Shown here: positions 1 to 6,055 of the stretch, piece after piece
How positions within the stretch are numbered: the stretch's first letter is position 1
How the letters are laid out: the number at the start of each line of letters is the position of its first letter
Source of the DNA: Bacteriovoracaceae bacterium
GTDB taxonomy: Bacteria; Bdellovibrionota; Bacteriovoracia; Bacteriovoracales; Bacteriovoracaceae
Reading direction: 5' to 3'
Assembly (NCBI GenBank): GCA_007116425.1
Contig: SKIL01000128.1
Span: forward strand, 1 to 7,687
Length of the DNA stretch: 7,687 nucleotides
Notes under the pieces: generated by a model
What the model was told of the DNA's origin: nothing
Database searches by the model: none
Seen by the model: the letters and a program-made list of their open reading frames with translations, nothing else
Translations under genes and position numbers: made by a program

Positions 1-789
1 AAGAATAATTTGGTCTAATTCTTTAGGAACATTGGGATTTATAGAAGAAGGAGCAGGAATCTTACATTCTTGAACTTTCTTTAAAACGGCCAAATCATTT
101 GAGGCCTTAAAAAGTTTTCGACTACAAAGCATTTCCCACAAAGTGATACCGACAGCAAACTGATCGTATCGAGGATCTAGCTCTTCACCTTCAAGATATT
201 CTGGTGCTAAATATGATAACTTCCCTTTAATTGTACCGGCCTGAGTGGACTCTGAATTGGTATCAGCTTTGGCAATTCCAAAGTCAATAACCTTAATTGT
301 TCCATCATAGGTAAGCATCAAATTGTGCGGAGAAATATCTCGGTGAATAATATTCGAAGACTTTCCAGTCAGTTTATCAGTGTACGTATGTGCGTAATGG
401 AGCCCCTGACAAACTTGGGTAATAATATAGGTTGAAATTTCAACAGGAAAAACAAACTTTCGCTCTTTTAGTTTATCTAGATATTCCTTTAAGTTTCGCC
501 CGTCACAGTACTCCATAGCGACAAAAAGCTGACCTTTATGTAGACCATAATCATAAGTCTGAACAATATTCGGATGGATAAGCCCAAAGGTCAGTTTGAT
601 CTCATCCATAAACATTGTTTTAAAGGCTTCGTCTTGAGAGTATTGCGGCTGGACCATTTTAATGGCCACTATTTTATCGGCCTGATCACTAAGAAAGCGG
701 GCCCGACAAATTTTTGCCATCCCACCATCGACGAGGTGGTCTAAAATAAGATATCGACCAAATCTTTCTCTTTTCTCAATTTCAGACAT
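1..789 (-). CDS. Serine/threonine protein kinase, N-terminal part (C-terminus cut by window edge)
   Basis: A Hanks-type protein kinase that would transfer the gamma-phosphate of ATP to Ser/Thr of partner proteins. The frame is open for 263 codons from ATG 789 to base 1 with no stop, so the C-terminus lies outside the window. Visible motifs, in order: a glycine-loop region near residues 11-30 (LVDGGMAKICRA), VAIK with ATP-binding Lys44, probable helix-C Glu63, HRDISPHN (149-156) with catalytic Asp151 and Asn156, DFG (169-171), APE (196-198) and the helix-F Asp209 (DQFAVG). All key catalytic residues are present, so it should be active. The HRDxSPxN loop is typical of myxobacterial and related kinases. 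The start is fixed by an in-frame TAA just upstream and AAGGAG at 801-806, though the 11-nt spacing is long. No membrane or sensor domain falls in the visible part. It lies 117 bp downstream of a co-oriented lipoprotein gene, so it may belong to that operon or have its own promoter; I could not identify one. Confidence 0.95.
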   Translation of the reverse strand, partial: MSEIEKRERFGRYLILDHLVDGGMAKICRARFLSDQADKIVAIKMVQPQYSQDEAFKTMFMDEIKLTFGLIHPNIVQTYDYGLHKGQLFVAMEYCDGRNLKEYLDKLKERKFVFPVEISTYIITQVCQGLHYAHTYTDKLTGKSSNIIHRDISPHNLMLTYDGTIKVIDFGIAKADTNSESTQAGTIKGKLSYLAPEYLEGEELDPRYDQFAVGITLWEMLCSRKLFKASNDLAVLKKVQECKIPAPSSINPNVPKELDQIIL

Positions 790-906
790 ATAGCAATTGA
801 CTCCTTACTCCAAAGTCTTTTTCGGAAATAAGGCAAAAAAACTAAAGAACTTTGTACCTTTTTTTAAAATTTTACAGAATAAAAAGGCTTAAGGTGGATT
901 GAAAAA

Positions 907-1413
907 TTAAATGGTTACAACTCTAAAACCAGGAAAACTCACACTAATATCGTTTTCTTCTAAACAGAGCCCATTTATATCGTACAAACCGAGAGAGAGC
1001 TTTTCAATATCTGGATGGTTTCTCAAATGTGATCGAAAGGTTGGGACCGAAATCACTTGGTGTCCCTGAGCGGCCAATTTCTGATAAAAATCTGGACGAG
1101 AAATTTTGCGCGAATCCAATGCGTAAGTCAAAATGATATAACTTGAATGGCAACCAGAAAGAGAAGCTCTTTCACTTTCACCAAGCCAGACATAAAATGG
1201 AGAATCCTCAGTTAGAGGGTAGTACAAAAAATCAAATAATAGTGTCAACTCTTGGAACCATGATACTCTTTCAAACTTTAAGTTATCACTCCAACGCTGG
1301 TTCTCATACCGGCCCCCATAAAGAGAGAGTTCGCCTTGCTTAACGAAGTTTTCAGAGAAACTAGCGCAGCTAGTAATTGTGACAAGAAGCAAAACGAAGA
1401 AAACTCTTTTCAC
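907..1413 (-). CDS. Small putative lipoprotein of unknown function
   Basis: A 168-residue protein that I do not recognise. It starts with a classic lipoprotein signal: basic MKR, a hydrophobic run (residues 4-13) and a lipobox I-T-S-C with Cys16 as the lipidation site, so it should be exported and anchored in the envelope. Residue +2 is Ala, giving no inner-membrane retention Asp; outer-membrane sorting is the likelier inference. The mature part is rich in aromatic residues between 41 and 77 (Trp41, Trp52, Tyr64, Tyr65, Trp76) and has two further cysteines (88 and 150) that could form a disulfide. The start codon is GTG, with AGGA at 1421-1424 seven bases upstream. It follows the hydrolase-fold gene after 38 bp on the same strand, consistent with the same transcript. 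The protein is short and complete, with no sign of truncation. Confidence 0.8.
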   Translation of the reverse strand: MKRVFFVLLLVTITSCASFSENFVKQGELSLYGGRYENQRWSDNLKFERVSWFQELTLLFDFLYYPLTEDSPFYVWLGESERASLSGCHSSYIILTYALDSRKISRPDFYQKLAAQGHQVISVPTFRSHLRNHPDIEKLSLGLYDINGLCLEENDISVSFPGFRVVTI

Positions 1414-1451
1414 TGAAAAGTCCTATTGTTTATTCCATTAATTCTCGACTA

Positions 1452-2351
1452 TTATTTCAAAAAATTTTGATGAAACCAATCAAAAATTTTACTTAAGGCC
1501 GCTTCTCCATCAAGATCATGCAATAAATCATAAAATGAATGCTCATATACTTGAGTAGAAAGATACTTTTTGTCTACTCCTTTTAGAAAATGATCGATCG
1601 AATGGTGGGCAACAAGATTATATTTTGAAGACTCAATTACAAATAGTGGAAAATCGATAAAGTAGGATGTCTCCCTAACCTCTAAGGCAACTCTCATAAT
1701 TTCCTCATAAAGCCCCGTAGTTAGAACATCTGTAATAAGGGGATCAGAGTAGAGTTTTTCTACTTCTTTTGTTCGAGAATTAATCAGTCGAAAGTCAATT
1801 TTTACCGACCATCGCATCAACTTCATTGGTTTTTCAAAGGCATCAAGAGGCGAGAATAAGCGATTTATAAGCCCAGATTGTCGGGCATTAAACTTAAAGA
1901 TTGGATTTATTAATACCATTCCCTTAATATGAAAATCTTCCTGATCTTGAAAACTTTGGAAGAATCTTAAAAAACAAATACAGCCTAACCCGACACCAAG
2001 AAAAATATAATTTTTTCCGATTGTACCTTGAAGTGAATCTAAAACTTTTTTTATGTCATTTGTATAAGTATCAAAATCATCAACATGGTGCCTTGTACCA
2101 CCACTTAACCCAAACCCTCGCAAGTCTAACCAAAGAAAATTAACTCTTCCTTGTATCATATCCGGCGCGAGCTCCTTAATCATACGGTATCTCTCGTGAT
2201 AATCATACAAGTCATGAAGAATAACTATTGTTGGGTCGTTTTTTGGGTTAGAACTTTCAGATAACTCTAAACGATAAAATAAACTGTCTCCTCCATTAGG
2301 CCGAGAAGGATCAGGCATAATATGTGATGTGATGACCCTAGAGGATTTCAC
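1452..2351 (-). CDS. Alpha/beta-hydrolase-fold protein (monoglyceride-lipase-like) with apparently lost catalytic triad
   Basis: A 299-residue protein resembling the serine-aminopeptidase/monoacylglycerol-lipase group (Hydrolase_4). The best match to the family pattern is at residues 75-100 (LDLRGFGLSGGTRHHVDDFD and following), which mirrors the family's D-x-RGHGxSxGxRxHVxxFxxY. Family members are cytoplasmic lipases or esterases with a Ser-Asp-His triad. Here the nucleophile elbow G-x-S-x-G reads G119-V-G121-L-G123 (codon GGG at 1989-1991), so the Ser position is Gly. The acid region (residues 236-248) aligns Tyr244 where Asp is usual, and the C-terminal YEHSFYDLLHD (269-279) aligns Tyr274 where His is usual. 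The oxyanion HG near the N-terminus reads HD (46-47). The fold is kept, but hydrolysis looks unlikely, so a binding or scaffold role is inferred. Start is GTG; its AAGG (2359-2362) overlaps the upstream TAA, suggesting translational coupling. No signal peptide is seen. Confidence 0.85.
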   Translation of the reverse strand: MKSSRVITSHIMPDPSRPNGGDSLFYRLELSESSNPKNDPTIVILHDLYDYHERYRMIKELAPDMIQGRVNFLWLDLRGFGLSGGTRHHVDDFDTYTNDIKKVLDSLQGTIGKNYIFLGVGLGCICFLRFFQSFQDQEDFHIKGMVLINPIFKFNARQSGLINRLFSPLDAFEKPMKLMRWSVKIDFRLINSRTKEVEKLYSDPLITDVLTTGLYEEIMRVALEVRETSYFIDFPLFVIESSKYNLVAHHSIDHFLKGVDKKYLSTQVYEHSFYDLLHDLDGEAALSKIFDWFHQNFLK

Positions 2352-2360
2352 ACAAAGACC

Positions 2361-3203
2361 TTAATGTTTTTCAAGATATTTTAAAATCGCATCATGGGCC
2401 TCTTCAGCTAGACCTTTAAACTTTAAAGAGAAACCATGTCTTCCCTCAAGAACTCTCACGATCTCTCCTTTTGCGACGAAACCATACTCAGAGTTATCAG
2501 GGTGAACGTTAATAGAGACTTCTTCTCCAATATCACCGGGGAAATCAGAAACTAATACCTGTAATCCCCCTTCTGAGACATCTCGACAAACTCCTTCGTA
2601 AACTTCTTCATTATCGTGAAACAGTATTCTTGCAACAAAAGGTTTGCGATTATTCCTGCGTCGATCCTGGTCTTCAATTTTTGGAGGCAAAGGTGTTAGC
2701 TGAGCATAAATCGGTAAGTCTCCTAAGAACTCCCAATCATCCATTCCTGGAATAAAGATAAGGGTTTTTTCATTTATTCGATTTTCCTTAAATGCTCTTT
2801 GAATTTCCTGAATATTATATGGGCCATACTCCTGTTCTTTACATCCTCTATCAATACCAATCTTTACAGAAATGATTCGATCATACTCATCAAGGTTATC
2901 CCACTCAATCACTCTTTTTCTCAGGGGTCCAATATTGGAACTTAAGTTGTGCTGCTCTTTCTGATCTTCTACCTGATCATCTACGTTATAGTCACTCTCA
3001 ACTTCGACATTCTCAATATCGGTTTTAGCGTTTAGGATATGAGAGAGCTCTTGAACGGATGCCATCTGAACCCAATTTTCAAAACCTTTACGCCAAACAT
3101 AGCTTTCATGGTCCAATTGCCCATTCAATACGAGCTCTTCTAGTTCACTCTCCTCAACTGGGCCAACTCTCTCGCTTCCCTTCACATAATACCAGCTAAC
3201 CAT
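2361..3203 (-). CDS. Tandem GYF_2 domains plus C-terminal PilZ domain; probable c-di-GMP receptor
   Basis: A 280-residue protein with three recognisable modules. Residues 4-53 match GYF_2 (DUF4339): WYY near the start, GP at 14-15, a helix, then VWRKGFENW. An acidic linker follows (about 60-90). Residues 126-168 are a second GYF_2-like unit (YGPYNIQEIQRAF, then PGMDDW at 152-157) that lacks the leading WYY strand. Residues 181-278 are a PilZ domain with both c-di-GMP-binding signatures intact: RxxxR at Arg182-Arg186 and DxSxxG at Asp208-Ser210-Gly213. PilZ proteins sense c-di-GMP and act on motility, secretion or other outputs; GYF_2 domains usually mediate protein contacts. It is therefore probably a cytoplasmic adaptor that couples c-di-GMP to a partner, not an enzyme. 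It starts at ATG 3203 with GAGGGA at 3211-3216 and a good promoter upstream. It leads the gene set running to the hydrolase-fold protein, lipoprotein and perhaps kinase. Confidence 0.9.
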   Translation of the reverse strand: MVSWYYVKGSERVGPVEESELEELVLNGQLDHESYVWRKGFENWVQMASVQELSHILNAKTDIENVEVESDYNVDDQVEDQKEQHNLSSNIGPLRKRVIEWDNLDEYDRIISVKIGIDRGCKEQEYGPYNIQEIQRAFKENRINEKTLIFIPGMDDWEFLGDLPIYAQLTPLPPKIEDQDRRRNNRKPFVARILFHDNEEVYEGVCRDVSEGGLQVLVSDFPGDIGEEVSINVHPDNSEYGFVAKGEIVRVLEGRHGFSLKFKGLAEEAHDAILKYLEKH

Positions 3204-3210
3204 GAATTTC

Positions 3211-3216
3211 TCCCTC
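3211..3216 (-). promoter_or_regulatory. Ribosome binding site of the GYF/PilZ gene
   Basis: The minus strand reads GAGGGA here, seven bases before the ATG at 3203. It is purine-rich and well placed, and it supports this start over downstream alternatives. Confidence 0.6.
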
Positions 3217-3237
3217 TCAATGTTTCACAATATCTTT

Positions 3238-3265
3238 ATTGTAAACCTTTGAAATAGCGTGCCAA
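3238..3265 (-). promoter_or_regulatory. Sigma-70-type promoter for the GYF/PilZ gene set
   Basis: On the minus strand TTGGCA (3265-3260, five of six bases of TTGACA) and TACAAT (3243-3238, five of six of TATAAT) are separated by 16 bp. Transcription would begin near 3231, leaving a leader of about 28 nt that contains the Shine-Dalgarno. Spacing, match quality and position all agree, which makes this the best promoter candidate in the window. The actual sigma-factor consensus of this organism is not known to me. Confidence 0.6.
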
Positions 3266-3266
3266 G

Positions 3267-3286
3267 ATGTGGAAAATTTTCCGCAT
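3267..3286. promoter_or_regulatory. 20-bp near-perfect palindrome between divergent promoters; candidate operator
   Basis: ATGTGGAAAATTTTCCGCAT is an inverted repeat matching its own reverse complement at 18 of 20 positions, around a perfect 12-bp core GGAAAATTTTCC (3271-3282). It starts one base beyond the -35 element of the leftward promoter and its last base is the first base of the rightward TATAAT. That position suits a dimeric regulator controlling both genes. The regulator is not identifiable from this window. Confidence 0.45.
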
Positions 3287-3291
3287 ATAAT
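3286..3291 (+). promoter_or_regulatory. Candidate -10 element for the VWA lipoprotein gene
   Basis: This is a perfect TATAAT on the plus strand, about 100 bases before the lipoprotein ATG. At 16-18 bp spacing I find no good -35 hexamer (CAAGAT or neighbours), so the promoter would be weak or activator-dependent. It touches the palindrome at 3267-3286. In AT-rich intergenic DNA a lone TATAAT can occur by chance, hence the modest confidence. Confidence 0.4.
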
Positions 3292-3346
3292 GAGTAAAAG
3301 CTTAAGTTTTCTGCATAAAAAACCGATAACCTAGGAGATCGATCAA

Positions 3347-3376
3347 ATGTGCCTTAATTATTGGTTAGTATTATAA
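3347..3376 (+). CDS. Possible 9-codon leader peptide upstream of the VWA lipoprotein gene
   Basis: ATG at 3347 is preceded by AGGAG (3333-3337) at nine bases, a better ribosome site than the one in front of the downstream lipoprotein gene. It encodes MCLNYWLVL and stops at TAA 3374-3376, 12 nt before the lipoprotein ATG at 3389 and in the same frame. Such an arrangement can let ribosomes re-initiate at the next gene or respond to translation rate. The peptide contains one Cys, one Tyr, one Trp and three Leu but no run of a single amino acid, so classical attenuation is not obvious. It is too short for coding statistics and could be chance. Confidence 0.3.
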   Translation: MCLNYWLVL

Positions 3377-3388
3377 GAAGTAAGAAGC

Positions 3389-4903
3389 ATGCAAATTATA
3401 AATTTTAAAACCTTTTTCGGAATTATTATCAGTGCTCTACTTTTAAGCTCATGTGCTGATGAGCTTTTTTCACCGTCTAGAAATATCACAAATCAAAATA
3501 TCCCTCTTCCTGAGAAGTCAACCTATAGCACCTGTTCAAACTTCACTCATATAAAGCCTCAGGTTGACTTTCTTTTCATCTGGGACAATTCCACAAGTAC
3601 TTACTTTATCAACGAAGAGACAAAGCGCGCTCTTAATAATACTCTTGATCTTATATCGAGTAGATTTGATTACCATGTTATGGTCGCACCTCTCATTGGA
3701 ACCGGTAATAATAATGCCTTCTTTATGAGTGAAACACCTGATGGACTAAGCAGCAACGTTTTGAATAATTTAAAAGTTGACAGATCCCTGGCCACTCAAA
3801 AAATCACCTCAATGCCAACGGGCTACGGAAGTAATGAAATGGGCCTTCAGCGGGCGGTTGACCTTCTCCGAAATAATAGATCAAATGGAATATTTAGAGA
3901 AAATGCTTATACAATGATCGTCATCATGTCGAACACAGATGATACATATGGAAATACTTCTGACCTTGATGACCCAGTACTTAGACAAAATTATTTGAAT
4001 GCGCGAAAGCATGACTTACTATGTTTAAGAGGTAACTACTCAGGTAATTGTTCCGGAGGAACTCTAAACTCACAGCAAATGCGCTTTATGTCTATAGTTC
4101 TTCAAAATCACCCTAATCACTGCTCGAGTGTTTCCATTGGCCGACAAAACTATCTCTATCGTTGGATGTCTCAAGAAATTTATTACTCTCCTTATACTGA
4201 CGGGAGATCTATGCCATCTGACCAGTTTGCAAACTCAGGTAGTCCAGACAGCTATGATATCTGTAACCAATCAAACTTCTCCCGAATTTTTGATGGTATA
4301 AACAACACGATACAAGACCAAGTTGTGAAACATAAGTATAATTATTGGCCAGTCGCTCTAGATGGTGCTGCTCCAATTGATCCAAATGAAATTCGTATTC
4401 AAAAAAATACAGGAGCAACATTTCCACAACTCACTCCACCTGTTTCATCAGGACAAAGTGGATTTACTTTTCAAAATACTGTTCAAACTGTAAATACAAG
4501 ATACGAACCAACACCAGGAGAACCTTTCACAGGGTATGTTGTACAATTGTATGGCGATGCTCGAGTGACTTATCCAGAGTGCCTAACAGTGACAACTCAA
4601 ACACCAAAAGAATACTACGGCTATATTCACTTACACTCAAAACCGCAAATTGATAGTATTGAGTTGCGTATTAATGGTGAGAATATCCCAAGAAGCACTT
4701 CTAATGGTTGGGAAGTTATGACAGATACAAGTGGACAACCGCGATATTTTGACAGTCTAAACATGCGCATTCAAGGCCCAACTAACGACAACCCAAAAAC
4801 TCCCGGAATGGTTAAATCTGGTTACTTTTTAAAGCTTTATGGAGATGCCATTTACTCCAATGGGGCCAATATTCAACTCAGTTATTTACCAGATGGAAAC
4901 TGA
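3389..4903 (+). CDS. Large putative lipoprotein with von Willebrand factor A-like domain
   Basis: A 504-residue exported protein. Residues 1-22 form a lipoprotein signal: a hydrophobic run at 9-19 and lipobox L-S-S-C with Cys22, followed by Ala, so envelope anchoring is expected. Residues 58-310 look like a von Willebrand A domain: a hydrophobic strand VDFLFIWD leads into the metal-site motif DxSxS (Asp66-Ser68-Ser70), a Gly/Ser loop sits at 145-150 before a helix, and MIVIMSNTDD (176-185) supplies the second acidic loop. VWA domains bind a divalent cation and mediate adhesion or complex assembly. Cys49, 212, 221, 245, 292 and 398 could form disulfides. The C-terminal 120 residues carry a motif twice: GYVVQLYGDA (382-391) and GYFLKLYGDA (478-487). 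The ribosome site is weak (AAGAAG, 3375-3380). The stop is a tandem TGA TAA, and the next gene is convergent 10 bp away. Function is unknown. Confidence 0.88.
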   Translation: MQIINFKTFFGIIISALLLSSCADELFSPSRNITNQNIPLPEKSTYSTCSNFTHIKPQVDFLFIWDNSTSTYFINEETKRALNNTLDLISSRFDYHVMVAPLIGTGNNNAFFMSETPDGLSSNVLNNLKVDRSLATQKITSMPTGYGSNEMGLQRAVDLLRNNRSNGIFRENAYTMIVIMSNTDDTYGNTSDLDDPVLRQNYLNARKHDLLCLRGNYSGNCSGGTLNSQQMRFMSIVLQNHPNHCSSVSIGRQNYLYRWMSQEIYYSPYTDGRSMPSDQFANSGSPDSYDICNQSNFSRIFDGINNTIQDQVVKHKYNYWPVALDGAAPIDPNEIRIQKNTGATFPQLTPPVSSGQSGFTFQNTVQTVNTRYEPTPGEPFTGYVVQLYGDARVTYPECLTVTTQTPKEYYGYIHLHSKPQIDSIELRINGENIPRSTSNGWEVMTDTSGQPRYFDSLNMRIQGPTNDNPKTPGMVKSGYFLKLYGDAIYSNGANIQLSYLPDGN

Positions 4904-4913
4904 TAAAAAAGTC

Positions 4914-5972
4914 TTATCCTTTATGCTGAGACTTGCTTTCATTAACTCTTTTCACTGCGTTCATTATAAGTAAAGCAGGATAAATTTTTCTAAGCTTCTG
5001 ATAGTGAACTTTACCAAAAATCTTATTACCTTTATCAATAATAAGCTCTTTTGCTAAGCTAGCATCAACAATCTCTCGATAATGATCCTTATCAATTCCC
5101 TCATTAGCTAGTCGATCCAAAATTTCAGTTAAATCAACAGAAACAAACTCTTCGGTGGCCGTATTTCCGGCCAACTCATTTATAATTGTCTTTACAAACT
5201 TAATTGCCTTATCTGTTAATTGTATTTTTTTATCATCTTCTAATAGCCTCTGCCCATTCAAAAAAATCATTATTGACCTTAAGACACCTATGTCCCTGAT
5301 GATCAGATTGTTGGGAAGATTGCTTTGATCATTAGCAACAGTTAAAAACCCTTCATTTTCTAATAATAGACGAAACTCTTCTAACTTTACTTCTGAAGTA
5401 CCATATATATCGGATGCATAAAACTTTATGACAGAGTGATGGAGCATAACACCACCATCAACTGATTCACCATGGGCCTTAAAGGCCATAAAGAAAGTTG
5501 TAAAAAGTTTTACAATATCAGCATTATGGAAAAAAACATAATCACCACTTCCCCCACCTTTAGCGTATCCAAGAGAGTTTGACTCCAATTGCTTTAATTT
5601 ATCATTAGTTGTTCTTAAGCGATCTGCTAGAGTTTGAATAATTGTCTTAAACCAGGGGTTTAAACCACTCATGGTTTTCTCAAACGCTTTAAAAGAGATT
5701 TCAATAATTTCAGTCGTTACAATTGCGGCCGCTGAACAACTTCTACGAGAAGACTTCTCATCAAAATAGGCCATCTCTCCAATCACCTCTCCAGACCTCA
5801 AGATGGCAATCTCAATGAAGCCTCTTCCCTTAGGGCGATACAGTCGGAGTTGTCCCTTTTGAATAATAAAAAGCGATTCGGCCGGGTCATTCTCATTAAA
5901 AAGAACTTCACCGGGAGTCAATCGCTTAATTCCAGATTTCTTTTCGCCTTGGGGTTTTGCTTCTGCGCCCAT
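4914..5972 (-). CDS. Cyclic nucleotide-binding domain protein with uncharacterised C-terminal half
   Basis: A 352-residue, probably cytoplasmic protein. Residues 16-125 are a CRP/PKA-type cyclic-nucleotide-binding domain: LTPGEVLFNENDPAESLFIIQKGQLRLY-like strands, then the phosphate-binding cassette GEVIGEMAYF (61-70) with Glu66 and Arg76/Arg77-Ser78, corresponding to the Glu and Arg-Ser that hold cAMP or cGMP in family members. Ligand binding is therefore plausible. A lysine-rich helix (115-130) and a Gly-rich hinge (138-143) follow. Residues 145-352 do not show the CRP helix-turn-helix; they are helical, with two stretches (roughly 176-212 and 272-315) that could each be a winged-helix-like unit, though this is a guess. 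It may be a sensor working through protein contact, or an atypical regulator. Start ATG 5972 has AGAGGA at 5979-5984. It lies 83 bp downstream of the thiolase gene on the same strand, with an inverted repeat between them. Confidence 0.85.
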   Translation of the reverse strand: MGAEAKPQGEKKSGIKRLTPGEVLFNENDPAESLFIIQKGQLRLYRPKGRGFIEIAILRSGEVIGEMAYFDEKSSRRSCSAAAIVTTEIIEISFKAFEKTMSGLNPWFKTIIQTLADRLRTTNDKLKQLESNSLGYAKGGGSGDYVFFHNADIVKLFTTFFMAFKAHGESVDGGVMLHHSVIKFYASDIYGTSEVKLEEFRLLLENEGFLTVANDQSNLPNNLIIRDIGVLRSIMIFLNGQRLLEDDKKIQLTDKAIKFVKTIINELAGNTATEEFVSVDLTEILDRLANEGIDKDHYREIVDASLAKELIIDKGNKIFGKVHYQKLRKIYPALLIMNAVKRVNESKSQHKG

Positions 5973-6001
5973 TAAATTTCCTCTTCCTGAAGATATTCAA
6001 A

Positions 6002-6047
6002 AGTTGTAGTGAGAGACCTCATTTTATCATAAGGAGGTCTCCCAACT
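6002..6047 (-). terminator. Inverted repeat after the thiolase gene; candidate intrinsic terminator
   Basis: Perfect 8-bp arms GAGACCTC (6013-6020) and GAGGTCTC (6034-6041) flank a 13-base loop, nine bases beyond the thiolase stop. An outer AGTTG/CAACT pairing (6002-6006 with 6043-6047) can extend the stem across an uneven internal loop. On the minus strand four T residues follow. The U-tract is short, so termination may be partial. The arms begin 21 bp apart, so a protein-binding site upstream of the cyclic-nucleotide gene is an alternative reading. Confidence 0.4.
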
Positions 6048-6055
6048 AAAGAAGT

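Noticed and set aside
835..865. A7 and T7 runs flanking 17 bases before the kinase gene, as a hairpin terminator
   Set aside because: The stem would be A-T only and is followed by GCC rather than a U-tract; more likely AT-rich spacer DNA.
1143..1343. A 66-codon plus-strand open frame
   Set aside because: It lies wholly inside the minus-strand lipoprotein gene, has no ribosome site and encodes no recognisable protein; the opposite strand has a clear signal peptide and lipobox.
4209..4427. A 72-codon minus-strand open frame
   Set aside because: It is antisense to the VWA lipoprotein gene, with no promoter or family resemblance.
4902..4918. GATAA/TTATC inverted repeat between the convergent genes as a bidirectional terminator
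   Set aside because: The stem is only five base pairs, all but one A-T, and it lacks a GC-rich core, so it is unlikely to terminate transcription.
6031..6037. AAGGAGG on the plus strand, a perfect Shine-Dalgarno
   Set aside because: No start codon follows at a useful distance; the bases belong to the right arm of the inverted repeat.
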